A stretch of DNA of 64,000 nt from Hippopus hippopus (Eukaryota > Mollusca > Bivalvia > Cardiida > Cardiidae), in NCBI GenBank assembly GCA_946811185.2, contig OX328111.1, forward strand, positions 40,288,388-40,352,387. Direction: 5' to 3'. This document shows positions 1 to 10,922 of the stretch, piece after piece. Made by a program: the position numbers and the translations under genes. Positions within the stretch are counted from its first letter, which is position 1. Each line of letters opens with the position of its first letter. Below the pieces are notes generated by a model. It ran no database searches. It saw nothing but the letters and a program-made list of their open reading frames with translations, and was not told the DNA's origin.

Positions 1-275
1 CAGGAAATGGTGATTAATGGTTGTATGTAAAGTTTGTATATCATATCAATCATGTATGAAATCACTGAAAATCTTACAAATTGTGTTTTAGAGTAGCATT
101 GTCATGCTGAGAATAGTTTTTGATGACTTGTTCTGGTGGCCAAATTTTTCTGTCATACACACTAAGCCTTAAAAAATTTTAAACTGAAACCAAATACCTG
201 TAATTAATCAGCATGAGCTTGCTTTTCTTTAGATACCATTGAAGCACTTTTATACAACTATGGTTGCCTTTGCAG

Positions 276-346
276 CAAGTGTATATCAAGATCAGACTGC
301 ACAAAATGTTCAGTCTGATCTTTGATCTACACTGTCTGCTTTGCTG
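276..346. repeat. A-family hairpin (gatcagactgcac)
   Basis: Inverted repeat: GTATATCAAGATCAGACTGC pairs with the later CAGTCTGATCTTTGATCTAC. The same hairpin recurs throughout the window. Confidence 0.7.
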
Positions 347-605
347 AGACATTCTGGAAATTACAATCATATTGGTCTTATTTCTAGACTGACACTGTAC
401 ACAGAGTTTATCTGGCACTCTAAGAGTTAACAATGAGGAAATGAAATTAATGTTAAGAATGTTGCTGCAAAATTTCAGTTCCTGGAAGTTTGAGTCCAAA
501 TTTCCCTGTCAAAGCCTATATACATTTGCTAGAAAAACATTATGGTGGTTTTCAGTCCACTCTTATTTTCAAGAGTGTCACAAAAGCCAGATCAAAGTTT
601 GATAC

Positions 606-834
606 TTAACTCTTTACCAAACAACGTAATTTTAGACTAGTCCAAATTGGAAGCATTTGCAGACAACAAAATTAACGTGACTCAAAAATTGAAATTTGTT
701 ATGGGAAGGGTAGAAAACATTGTAGGAAAAGCAGAAAATGCTGGTTACCATCATTTTCTCTTTTTCCCACAATGTTTTCAGAAGGCTTCTTTCTCAGGGT
801 CGTGAAAACCCAGGATTGTTTGGTGAAGGGTTAA
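606..834. repeat. B-family MITE (TTAA, piggyBac-type)
   Basis: Bounded by TTAA at 606-609 and 831-834. It starts like ctctttaccaaacaacg and ends with ggtgaaggg; the core is an aaaatgctggttaccatcattttctc palindrome. The nested copies at 12211 and 53637 show that TTAA is the target site. Confidence 0.75.
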
Positions 835-836
835 GT

Positions 837-1080
837 CATGCTCTGGGAAAAGGGGGCTTTAGTGCATCTGCAAAAAGTGCAGACCCATGTCAGGCAGCAA
901 CGTCCGTGCAGGCTCACCTGGGTCAAAACTTTTGGCAACTGGTCAATTTTCTGCATATCTAAGGACCAGTCTATCTCATGATTCTGTGGGTTTTTAGACA
1001 AAATGGATGTTATGAATACTTGCATGGTTTTATACATCAAGAAGATGCATTAAACCCTATTTTGCAAAAGGACCACTCAG
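837..1080. repeat. C-family MITE
   Basis: Starts catgctctgggaaaaggggg, contains the degraded central palindrome (cccatgtcaggcagc ... gctcacctgggtc) and ends with a degraded tail (gatgcattaaaccc). It abuts the B copy at 606-834. Confidence 0.6.
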
Positions 1081-1283
1081 CTTTTTTTTTTTTTTATTTT
1101 GCACAGGGGTTGGACTTCTCTTTTACCAGGTCACTGACTTAATTCTTGCTGGACAGACTACATTTAGTGCAATAATATCATGATAAAGTGGAGCAAAGTA
1201 AAATATTTCAAGGACACTCATTCTTTTGAGAGAAAAACGAGTAATCCCTCTAATTTTCTTAAATTTGTCGAAATAAGTCAAAA

Positions 1284-1866
1284 GTCCTTCATGCATGGTT
1301 TCGTCCCGATTTAAATACAATACCTAACAACTGCGTTAGGGAGATATCTCTTTAGCTCAGTGGTTATGGTATTGGTCTTTTAAACCTCGAAAAACGAGGA
1401 TACTTGTCCGCATGGGTTCGAATCCCGCCAGATGCGGTATGTATTTCAGCCATGCACTTGTTCATTTGTTTCTTTGTTACGGACTTCGTTCGTAAGATGG
1501 GGGCTCGTCCGGGATTGGCCATTGAGCCATTAATCCCATTTGTTGTCCAAAAGCGGATATTTGTTGTCTAAATAATAGACTTATTGCCTAATATGGCTTT
1601 GAGTCATCAATAAATGATGACTTTAAGAGGGGGTGTGTTACGGGAGACCACTCCTTCATGCATGGCTTCGTCCCGATTTAAATACAATACCTAACAACTG
1701 CGTTAGGGAGATATCTCTTTAGCTCAGAGGTTATGGTACTGGTCTTTTAAACCTCGAAAAACGAGGATACTTGTCCGCATGGGTTCGAATCCCGCCAGAT
1801 GCGGTATGTATTTCAGCCATGCACTTGTTCATTTGTTTCTTTGTTACAGACTTCGTTCGTAAGACA
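1284..1866 (+). mobile_element. TRIM-like miniature LTR element with tRNA-like sequence in the LTR
   Basis: Two direct repeats (about 1284-1497 and 1651-1864, offset 367 bp) differ at only a few bases. Directly after the first is TGGGGGCTCGTCCGGGAT (1498-1515), the 18-nt primer-binding site complementary to the 3' end of tRNA-Pro. Directly before the second is a purine run (AAGAGGGGG) followed by TGTTACGGG, as expected for a polypurine tract and LTR start at about 1636. The internal region is only about 140 bp and non-coding, which fits a TRIM (terminal-repeat retrotransposon in miniature). The first LTR lacks its first ~15 bp. Each LTR contains TAGCTCAGTGG (or AGG) and GGTTCGAATCC, canonical pol III A and B boxes. 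Confidence 0.7.
1353..1434 (+). other. tRNA-like segment inside the left LTR
   Basis: A box TAGCTCAGTGG at 1353-1363 and perfect B box GGTTCGAATCC at 1415-1425, with a hairpin CTCG-AAAAA-CGAG between them like a long variable arm. The flanks do not form an acceptor stem, so this is not a functional tRNA gene. The same segment recurs at 1720-1801 in the right LTR. Confidence 0.65.
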
Positions 1867-2091
1867 TTATACCAAGCAAATGATCACATAATTATGGACC
1901 CCTAAAATCTATTTTGCTTAACAACCGGCTGAATCACAAAGTAGACTGTTCTTTTGACATGCAGAAAATTAAAAGATAGCAAAGAGTTTTGGCCCATGTC
2001 AGCCTGCGCAGACTGCGCAGGCTGACATGGGTCAATACTTTTTGCAGGTATATTAAGCCCCTTTTCACTGAGCATGGCTCATATCTATTCA
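1867..2091. repeat. C-family MITE, reverse orientation, 5'-truncated
   Basis: Shares ttataccaagcaaatgatca, the palindrome agcctgcgcagactgcgcaggct and the terminal gagcatggctcat with the other C copies. It directly follows the TRIM element. Confidence 0.65.
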
Positions 2092-2113
2092 CACGATAAT
2101 CATTCTGACTTAC

Positions 2114-2251
2114 TGTCGGAGCTCTGTATGCTATAGGTTGCCTGTTTGACTTCTCTTTCATATCTACCAGAGGGCTGAATGACTGTATGACTTTCATGCC
2201 GACTTTCATACGATGATCCACCTGGTCCGCCATATGTGGTCTGGTTGTAAC
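2114..2251 (-). CDS. FPPPP protein, third coding exon
   Basis: A 138-nt exon, acceptor attag and donor gtaagt, phase 1 at both ends. The translation is rich in Gly, Ser and Tyr (YNQTTYGGPGGSSYES) and ends near YSIQSSD, consistent with a disordered linker. A C-family MITE lies just downstream in the intron. Confidence 0.65.
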
Positions 2252-4416
2252 CTAATCAATTCATCACAAAAAAAATAACCTTTTTTAAATAAAACATTAG
2301 ACATCTCTTCTTAACAGTGACATTAAAGTACTGCATGATCTCTTTAATCCTTCACCAAACAATGTTGTGTTTTTTCAGCGTCTGACACAGAAAACTTTTG
2401 AAAACATTATGGGAATTGAAGAACTGCTAATGACCAGCCTTTTCTCCCTTTCAAAAATATTTTCTTACAATTTATCACTTGACTATATACCAGACTACAA
2501 AGTTTTATACTAGTCCGAGTTGAAAGCATCTGTAAGACAACAAAATCAATTTCGCTCAAAAGAATGATGAGATTTGTCTTTGATAGTGGTAACTAGCATT
2601 GAGCAATGGACAGAGTAACACAGGGCCATGACATAAGCTTGCTGGTCTTTAGCCCCTTGAGTTTCATATAATTCTGTAAGACTGAGATACATACATAAAA
2701 TACCAAATTAAGTTGTTCAAATCGTCACTTAGGAAAACATTGATGTAACAGTGATACACCGAGTGATATTGCAATAACACCAAAATAATAAATTATCCTC
2801 TTTATACCTGAAGAGCTTCTCATGTGCATAGGATCAGGCGTTCTGTATTCAACAGGGGCTCCTGTAGGAGGTGGGGGAGGGAAGTCATCCTGTATCTCAT
2901 GATAAATATTCTCTTTGGGATCCGGGGGAGGCGGTGGGTAGTTTTCTAGGTAAGACTGGCTGGGAGGAGGGGGAGGTGGAAAATCATCTGGGTTATCATG
3001 GTAGCCTCTGTATGGGGCTGGACCTAAGCATCAGAAAGATTTCATTAATTCTTTACAAAGCATTCTCAATTTTTAACAACTCTAAGAAACAGAATTCTGA
3101 AAACCAGCAGTTTCTCCTCTTCCTACTATGTTTTCTATCTTTTCCAAGACAGACCTACCGGTATTACTAGAGTCACGTAAATTAATTTTTTGTCTGTAAA
3201 TGTTTTCAATATGACCAAGTCTACTCTAGAATCTGTTCACTAGGTAAAAGGTTTATTAGACAGCCCTCAATGTTTTTATATCTATCATTTCCAAAAACAA
3301 ATCCTATCAGATGAACCACATTTGTCATCTGTGAAGGCTTTCATTATGGTCACAGCCCAAACTTCTAGTTCCGTCATGGGCTAACCCTCTGAGTATCAGA
3401 AGCAGTTCTACTTGCAGACAGAATTTGTATGAGAAGATCTGACCACAGAGAATAAAATTTCATTTAAAACCTACTCATTTTAAACCTACTTGGTCAGTTA
3501 TTTTGTAAGGTAGTAATACAGTACAGAACTTGAACATTTCAACCTTGTTTCCACCATTACTCATTAATCATTCCTAAAAGAATAAAAAAAATGATGAAAT
3601 TATGTCTGTCAATGGCAAACTTTCGAAAATTCTTATATCCCCTCATAGAGGGATTTACTTTCATGTTGAACACTTAAACTAGAGTTTAATCTTCTCATCA
3701 TAAAACAAACCAACTTTCAAACCTATCGTCAGGAAGCCATTTTGTTTGAAACTTGCGTTTTTATGGCTTTTATTATCGTTGCTTGAACTATGGGTAGGTA
3801 CTGCGTGATTGTGCTTTCCGGTGTACTATTCTCCCCATGTTCAACAGCGTTCGCATTTTTTTGCCCCATTGAGGCTTCCAAAATACTCAGAAAATCACTT
3901 CATTGTGATGTTGAATAATCAGCTGAAGCTCAAACAATCATTTCCTCCCATTCAATGATTGTTTACTTCTAGCCTCTGGTGGGCCTTTAACCCTTTATCA
4001 AACAACAAAAGTTCAGACTTGTCCAAATCCAAACCATTCACAGATTACAGAATGATACATGTATGTGGCTCAGACTGTGGAATTCATCTTTGAAAAGACA
4101 GGAAAATATTGCAGGAAAAGAAGGCTAAACTGGTTACCAGAATTTTATCCTTTTTCCACAAAGTTTCCAAAAGCCTTCTTTCTCAAGGTCTTTAAAACCC
4201 AAGATTATTGTTTGGTAAAGGATTAAACCAGTGTTACCCCTAAACTGCACAATTCCAGTACAGAAATTCAACTCTTCAATACAATAATTCACTTACCAGC
4301 TCTGTACACCGAACTTGAGATCTGTGGTTTTCTAGCAATTGAAGGGGACAGCTGTTTTCTTGGGTCATGAATGGCCATTCTATGGAACTCTTGCTCCAAG
4401 CTATGCTGTGCCATGT
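2114..4416 (-). CDS. Proline-rich FPPPP protein, 5' coding exons (zyxin/LPP-like N-terminus, partial)
   Basis: Three minus-strand exons join in phase: 4416-4297, 3023-2808 and 2251-2114. The first has an acceptor (ttacag) two bases before an ATG at 4414, so the 5' UTR lies on an upstream exon. Joined, they give about 157 residues starting MAQHSLEQEF. Residues 54-60 and 87-92 are FPPPPPP and FPPPPP, each preceded by an acidic DD; this is the class I ligand of Ena/VASP EVH1 domains. A further five-proline run and tyrosines (for example NIYHEI) lie between them. Zyxin, LPP and TRIP6 carry such motifs in a disordered N-terminus ahead of three C-terminal LIM domains, and SIARKP near residue 25 recalls a basic motif there. 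The LIM exons would be left of position 1. The gene structure is strong; the family is inference, and another FPPPP adaptor is possible. Confidence 0.6.
2252..2807. other. Intron of the FPPPP gene
   Basis: Contains decayed B-family MITE pieces (about 2345-2480 and 2490-2560, recognisable by ttcaccaaacaatg and ttgaaagcatctg). Nothing else recognised. Confidence 0.5.
2808..3023 (-). CDS. FPPPP protein, second coding exon (Ena/VASP-binding motifs)
   Basis: A 216-nt exon between acceptor ttag and donor gtataa, phase 1 at both ends. It holds both FPPPPP motifs and an intervening YPPPPP run. Keeping the frame open through this composition with matching splice phases argues for a real exon. Confidence 0.75.
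3024..3986. other. Intron of the FPPPP gene, no feature seen
   Basis: AT-rich with no long open frame and no repeat shared with the rest of the window. Confidence 0.5.
3987..4226. repeat. B-family MITE
   Basis: TTAA at 3987-3990 and 4223-4226, with ends CCCTTTATCAAACAAC and GTTTGGTAAAGG. Inserted in the intron between the first two recognised coding exons of the FPPPP gene. Confidence 0.75.
4297..4416 (-). CDS. FPPPP protein, first coding exon
   Basis: Acceptor ttacag, then AC and ATG at 4414. It encodes 39 residues and ends GCT G at the donor gtaagt (phase 1). The next exon starts GT, completing a Gly codon. Confidence 0.7.
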
Positions 4417-4838
4417 CTGTAACAAACAGGTTTTAGTATCATATCTAAAACAAGAGCACCATATGTGGGTACCAAGCTCCACTGCTGTTGCTCTTTCAGT
4501 GAAAACTCAAAAAAGGGGCATAACTGTGTCAAAAATATTTTAACTCCTTACCACATAACACAATTTATGGCTTGTCTGAATTGAATGTGTTTGCATATGA
4601 CAAGTGAAATGTTGCTCAGATAATGTAACTTCTCTTTGAAAAAAGGAGAAAACATTGTGGGAAAATGAGAAAATGCTGGTTACAAGAAAATGCTGGTTAC
4701 CAGACTTTCGTTCAATGCAAATGCTTTTGATATGGATTTAGTGTAAAATTTTGTTTAGTGGAACCCCAGTGTATAAATTATTGACAAATTACATCTTTAC
4801 GATATAAAAAACAGGTAAAATTACGATTTTCTTGTGAA

Positions 4839-6107
4839 TTAACTCTTTACCAAAGATAAAAAATTTAGATTTGTCCAAGTTCATAGCATTTGCAGACAAC
4901 ATATCAAATGTGATTCAAAAATTGAAATTTGAAGGGTAAAAAAGACTGTGGGAAAAGGAAACAAGCCTGTATCGCTCCACTGGCTAATAAGTAAAAACAA
5001 TACACACCCAACATTACAATACTTGGCCAATTGGTTTCGAACATGAGACCCCTGACACAGGGCTAAAACTGGTAGCCCTTGCTCTTAGTAATAAGAAGAT
5101 TTGTCAAGTTTTCACTATGTAAGCCCATGTAAAACTTCTAATGCCCGTGGTGAGATCATATTCAACCTTAGGGCTGTAATTTGGGCACTCTTGGTAGAGG
5201 CCCACTAGATAAAGCCACATGCAAAATTTGGTAGCCCTAGGCTTTATTCTTAAGTACAGGGAGATTTCTAAAGTTTTCTCTGTATAAGCCCATGTAAAAC
5301 TTCTAACCCCCACGTTGGGGCCAATTTTGATCCCAGTGCTGTAATTTGAGCACTCCTGGTAGAGGCCCATTAGATAAAGCCACATGCAAAATTGGGTAGC
5401 CCTAGGCCTAACGGCTAAGTACAGGGAGATTTCTAAAGTTTTCTCTCTATAAGCCCGTGTAAAACTTCTGACCCCCGGGGCGGGTTCAAATTTGACCCCA
5501 GGGCTTTAATTTGGGCACTCTTGTTAGAGGCCCACTAGATAAAGCTACATTCAAAATTTGGTAGCCCTAGGTCTTATCATGGCTTATGGCTAGGTACAGG
5601 ACAATTGCTAATGTTTTCTCTATATGAGCACATGTAAAACTTGTGACCCCTGGGGCGGGGCCAATTTTGACCCAGTGGCTATAGTTTGGAGAAACTTGAT
5701 AGAGGTCTACTAGATAAAGCTACATGCCAAATTTGGTAGCCCTACGCCTTATGGTTTCCGACAAGAAGATTTTCAAAGATTTCCAATATTTTAAAGTTTT
5801 GTTGCCATGGCAACCAGAGTTTTTGAAGGAATCAAATTATTTCAAGAAATTCTAAAGAGGACCATGGAAGGATCATTTCTGTGAAGTTTCATCAAAATTG
5901 GATGGGTAGTTTCAGAGAAAATGTTTAAAATAAAAGTTATCGCACACACTCATGTACAGACGCACGGACAGATGCACAACGGACACCACGCCATGACATA
6001 AGCCCGCTAAAAATGATAGCTACCAGCATTTTCTCCTTTTCCCACAATGTTTTCAAGAGCCATTTTGTCTAGTCATTAAAACTCTGGACTGTGTTGTAAA
6101 GGATTAA
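4839..6107. repeat. B-family MITE split by a tandem-array element
   Basis: The left half (TTAA at 4839, running to about 4965) stops inside the gggaaaagga core. The right half (about 6010-6107, ending TTAA) resumes at taccagcattttctcc. The intervening ~1 kb is a Helentron-like array element, so that element inserted into the MITE centre. Confidence 0.6.
4966..6009 (-). mobile_element. Helentron-like element with ~165-bp tandem array
   Basis: About four units of 165-175 bp, marked by the phrase tagataaagccacatgc at about 5207, 5372, 5537 and 5712. The right end carries ccatgacataagcccgct, the reverse complement of the left end of the element at 62925. The units are homologous, on the opposite strand, to the ~166-bp array at 30.8-32.0 kb. 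Confidence 0.6.
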
Positions 6108-6721
6108 ACTTTATAGAAATTCTTATTTTGTCGGCCAGTTATCACAAAGTTCTCAGCACATTATCATATTGCCCATTATTTCATCCACATCTGTGCCTTG
6201 GAACCCAGGTGGTAAATAAGAATTTGTGGGATCTTCTTAGAGAAAATAAACGGCAGCTGATGAGGGTGTAGAATAAGGTAATCTATTTGCAATAGATTGG
6301 TTTCGTTCAAAATATTTATGTGACAATAACAGTAATATCCTATTCCAAATCAGTATATATTAACATGTTAAATTTCATTTATATTATACATAATACAGAG
6401 TTAAAATTGGCAACATCAGATACGTGAAACAGCAAGATAACTAAGTAATTTCTTAATCCATAAGAATGCAAGTGATGATAAATTTACTCACTGTTGGTAA
6501 TAAAATCTGTATTAAGAAATAAATTTGAGGGTAATGGGAGTCCCTGTTCACGCATCCCCCTGGTAAGTTTCTAGCTAGCTCCACCAGTCACTGTCTTTGC
6601 CCAAAGCACTGTAGAGTCTCAACCTAGTACAGTTGAAACCCAGGTAAGAAATGAATTAGCTGACAATGCATGACTGAAAGACTACATGGAAAGTAGCCTA
6701 AACCTTGTTAAACTCTTTTAG

Positions 6722-6975
6722 TCTCTTTACCACACAACAAGATTGTAGACTTATTCAGATTGAAAGCATATGCAGAGGAAAAAGTCACTATGGCTAAAAT
6801 GATAGAACCAGTCTTTGAACGGGTTGAAAAGATTGTAGGAAAAAAACAAAACACTTGCTTTGAAGACTGCTGTCTAAAAACTACACATGAAAAGGAGAAA
6901 AGGCTGGTAACCAATATTTCTCCCTTTTACAATAATGTTCTCTACCCTATCAAAGATCAATCCAGTCATCTAAAC
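6722..6975. repeat. B-family MITE, decayed
   Basis: Has ctctttaccacacaacaag at the left, aaaggagaaaaggctggtaacc in the core and a degraded right end. Confidence 0.55.
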
Positions 6976-7159
6976 TGCATCTAATTTGCAGCATGCTTTC
7001 TCTAGGTAGGATGATTCTAAAATTTTGCTGTCTGACAAAATATTAAGTAAGATGGGTAGGTAAATTTCATGGTTCAGATAGGAGAACTTGATCAGAGCTA
7101 GCTTCATGGTGTTTTCCATTGCTTTTCACATTTTTCAAAGTTAGTTTGCTTACTCGCGT

Positions 7160-7265
7160 TGAATATGTGGGCCAATGAAGGATCCCAAAGTTGACACCCG
7201 CTCCCGGGTACTGAACTCGGGACCTTTTGGTTACAAGGCTGACGCTCTACCTAACAACCACTGAC
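7160..7265 (-). repeat. tRNA-derived SINE (tRNA-like head)
   Basis: The reverse strand reads ggtagagcgtcagccttgta ... gagttcagtacccgggagc, with degenerate A and B boxes. A homologous segment on the plus strand lies at 13430-13500. Confidence 0.55.
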
Positions 7266-9214
7266 ACCATGTTTTCAAAGTTACAGTTCAATATTTCAGC
7301 TATAATTATATAAAAAATTATAGTAGTTGATAATGATTGAACCATTTATACTTTACAGCAATAAACATGGGAAAAAAAGAGCAGACTGTCCTGAAGAAAA
7401 CTTGGTATGAATGGAAGAAGATTCAGCCCCCCTTTTAGTACATATGTACATATATATAGATCTGTCACCATTTAATTCATTAAAGTGGAAAGTTAGAAAT
7501 TTTTACCCTTGCATAAAAATCACCATGTCCTCTAAATAAAATGGATATGATCTCCCCTAACCCAGTCAATTTACCCGCCCAGTAAAAATCAGTTGACCGT
7601 CAAAAGTAAGTTTATAGCCTGGAGTGACCGTATTCTGTGATGATAAGGAAACAACATAATGAAATGAAGAATTAAGACAAGAACATGAGCTAGAAATTAT
7701 TTGCCTTGATAAAAAAAATCATTTCTGATCACTTTCATGAAAAAAAATTAACTTGGATAACAAGTTCCATGTTCAAGTGCGTAAATAAAAAACATGCCGT
7801 TGGCATTCTTGAGCAAACATGGCATGACCTATTTCGGGTAACTCGGTAGTATTTACAGCAGAAAGTCATAGATCTTTGCATTTTTTGAGAAGGAACACTA
7901 CTAAGATATAAGAAAAATGTTGTCAGTTTCTTTCAAATTAGATAATTCATTGATTTTACATGTATTTGCCTGGTATTTGGCTGAAATTCAAGGGCAATAA
8001 AACGTTCGAATATTGGTAAGGGTTACATGCCAAAATACTGTGTGACATCATCAAACTATGTGCTTTACGAGATGTAAACAAAAATCACCGGTTCAAGGAC
8101 ACTCACGGAATAATGACACTCACGGAATAAGGGCACTCAACGATATACTGTATTTCACTGTGAAAACCATTATTACATGTATAAAAATTCACCACGAGGC
8201 TGTCTTCAAACAATCATTCCTACTCCAGTGAACAGGTTACTTTATTTAATCTGCTGTCATAGATCTCTACTGCCAGTATGGCTTAAAACTGATTTTGTAA
8301 TTCACTCTTCTCTGTACGTTCAAATATGGGTACGATTGAACTATCTTATGGCAGTCACGATGTCAAAATATTCGGGAATGGTATGGTAACTGACTTTGTA
8401 AACAGAACAAAATGAAACGGGCAAAAACTGTGTGAAAATCCTTCATTACCCTCATAACTACCGTTTCGCGGGAAAGTAAAAGTAACCAGACAAAATTTAT
8501 ACGGTTGTAGACGACCCGAATCGGTTTCGTCTGTTTATTTTTGCGCTTTTAGTTACCTTTCAATTTTCTTTTTACCGATGAAAACTTTACCACGATATTA
8601 AAATAATATGTAAACTTGTAACAGACCTATTGTTTTTCTCCAAAATCTACGAAGAAACGAATAAATCACAATAACCCAAATTGTTGTTCTTTCATTCCGA
8701 ACACGGAACTCGACTCCATAAATGGACGTAATACGTCACTTCCGTTATAATTAAACCTGATTTGACCGATGACCTCAGAAATTTCTCAGCCGGCGAAATA
8801 TTTCTTGAATGAGTGAGTTTGAAAAAAAAAATGATCAAATTACAGCATATTGCGTCGGTAGCGCTTTCAAATAAATCAGCTTAATTATATGCTCGTGCCA
8901 GGTTCGTTGTCTTGGTACCCCTTTAGGTGCTTTTTCAAGGGGGAGGGGAGCGGGTTGCGACCATGATCAGATTGCTGCGTAGAACAACTTTTATGTCCCT
9001 TTTTTTAAACGAAACAGCAGCTCTGTAGCTTTCAAAATTAAAAATGTGGACCTTGTTGATATAGGCATATATCCACCAAGTTCATGTAGACCCGGGATCG
9101 TAGACTATATAGACCTACACAGTGTAGACCTACAGATCGAACCAGTTAGTGTTTTAAAAATAGAATTTCATTTGTATTTCTGATCCTTAGGCACGACTCA
9201 AGGACCTTTTTTTG
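7266..9214. other. Intergenic or 5' intron region, possible promoter for the leftward gene
   Basis: No coding exon recognised. From about 8450 to 8800 the sequence has more CpG than its surroundings and includes a CRE-like TACGTCA at 8732-8738. It could hold the first non-coding exon or promoter of the minus-strand FPPPP gene; this is speculative. Confidence 0.25.
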
Positions 9215-9282
9215 TGGACAGTGTAGATCAAGATCAGACTGCACAGAATGTGTTGTCTGCTCTTAAATCTACACTATTCGAT
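9215..9282. repeat. A-family hairpin
   Basis: Contains gtagatcaagatcagactgc and its decayed partner, with the common flank cacgactcaaggacc. Confidence 0.6.
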
Positions 9283-9438
9283 GAGGAGATTTTTTTTTTT
9301 ACCAGAAAATAACTTTGAAATAGATCTAGATCTAGCAACATTTAGGTTTTTACTATCGGCGTGAAAGTTTCTTTCAACTTATTTAGCAGGTTAAGGGTTA
9401 CGTAAGTCTCTTTAATCAATCTGTAGGAAGAATTGTAT

Positions 9439-9703
9439 ATGAGCCATGCTCTGTGAAAAGAGGACTTCATGCATCTGCGAAAAGTATCGACCCAGGTCAG
9501 CCTGCGCATTCCGCGCAGGCTGACCTGGGCCGAAACTTTTCGCTATGGGTCAATTTTCTGTATGTCCAAGGACCAGTCTACCTCATGAATAAGTCAGTTG
9601 TTAAAAAAGTGGCTGTTATAGATCCGTAAGTATGTGATGGCTTGCTTTGTATGATGGATTACGGAGATGCATTAAGCCCCCTTTTGCCAGAGCATGGCTC
9701 ATA
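9439..9703. repeat. C-family MITE, complete copy
   Basis: Ends ATGAGCCATGCTCTG and CAGAGCATGGCTCAT are perfect 15-bp inverted repeats (one mismatch at most). Inside is a palindrome of about 60 bp around gcctgcgcattccgcgcaggc. No coding capacity. This is a good reference copy. Confidence 0.8.
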
Positions 9704-10106
9704 TAGATTTAGATCTAACTGTTGTTAATCTTAAATCTTTAGACTCAAGAAGCGATCTTCTTCGTCTCTGGGGCAGACTAGATCTATTCCATTAGATTTA
9801 CGTTTGAAACAAGAAGTACTATTTTTAAAAGAAAGACGGTGTAAGAAGTACTGATATATGAAAGTCTTAAGTATGTGGCTCAATATGAACTTTGTCAAAA
9901 TTAACCTTGCCAGCAATTGCCTCACAAAGCACAGCTCATATCATTACGATATATGATTAGTCCTAGATACGTGTACAAGGGAATATTTTCGCCTGTATCA
10001 ATAACTTTGATCTCTGTCAAAAAGCAAAATGTTTCAGCAGGTACTTGTCACAGTTTGTGACGTGAGACGTTGGCTCATTTTGACTAGTAGCCTAAGACAA
10101 AAGCTC

Positions 10107-10172
10107 TCTGTCTCTGTCTCTCTCTCTGTCTGTCTCTGTCTCTCTGTCTCTCTCTGTCTCTCTCTGACTCTG
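10107..10172. repeat. (TCTG/TC)n microsatellite
   Basis: Continuous tctctgtctc repeats. They create a spurious low-complexity reading frame. Confidence 0.85.
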
Positions 10173-10384
10173 TTGAAAATTTTAATTTCTTGTTTGGTCA
10201 GGAGAGGTCAATTTAACTTTCCGTAGTTTGTCTCTGTGTTTGTCTTGGGGGGGGGGGGGGTTGTAAAACCTAGCAAACGGGGAACTTTGTGGAAATACAC
10301 ACCAACCACCGGGGAACACCTACCAAGCTGAAAGGGGGAAATCCTTAAAGTATATAAATTTATGATTAAATGTAAAAACTAACG

Positions 10385-10664
10385 AACAAGCGGACAGAGT
10401 GCAAAACCGAGAGACATTATCATTAAGTTTACAAGTTACAGAGCAAGACAAAAACTACTGAAAAACAAGTCAAAGTTGAGATCTAAAGGTTTCAACAATG
10501 TGTATGTGAACGAGAACTTAACCGCCCTCAGAGACAACATTTTCTATGAAACCAGAAAACTTGCAAGGGATAGACTTATTACCAGTACCAGGACCATTAT
10601 TGTTAAAGACAAAACATTTAAAACTTCATCGTTTGGAATCACATCAGGACCTGGAGCGGCTTAA
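10385..10664 (+). pseudogene. LINE ORF1-like C-terminal fragment
   Basis: The open frame reads PRDIIIKFTSYRARQKLL, then SKGFNNVYVNENLTALRD and FYETRKLARD. This pattern (RxRDIIVKF ... VFINEDLT ... ARKL) is typical of the C-terminal part of ORF1 proteins of non-LTR retrotransposons. There is no linked ORF2. It is short and lacks a credible start, so it is a dead fragment. Confidence 0.55.
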
Positions 10665-10851
10665 GTCTTCTGTCAGCAGTTCTTAACTTTCTGTAGCAGA
10701 ATTTATCTGTAGCAGAATTTATCATCAGTGTTTAACTTGACTTTGTCAGGATTCAGTCACATATAGATTTTTATTTCATTACATGTATCCTCTGGGTATT
10801 TTTGGTCCAGAGATGTCATTGTCATAAATATAATGATAACTACTTCATAGC

Positions 10852-10922
10852 GGAAAGTGTGGATTGTGATCAGGTTGCATATAACATGCAGTCTGATGTT
10901 GGATCTACACTGTCAATCTCTT
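10852..10922. repeat. A-family hairpin, diverged
   Basis: Contains gtgtggattgtgatcagg and cagtctgatgttggatctac arms. Confidence 0.5.

Noticed and set aside
1353..1434. Functional tRNA gene with a long variable arm
   Set aside because: A and B boxes are present but the ends do not pair into an acceptor stem, and the anticodon loop would read TTT, which does not fit a class II tRNA.
10029..10226. 65-aa frame with SVSLSVCLCL repeats
   Set aside because: Translation of a TCTG microsatellite.
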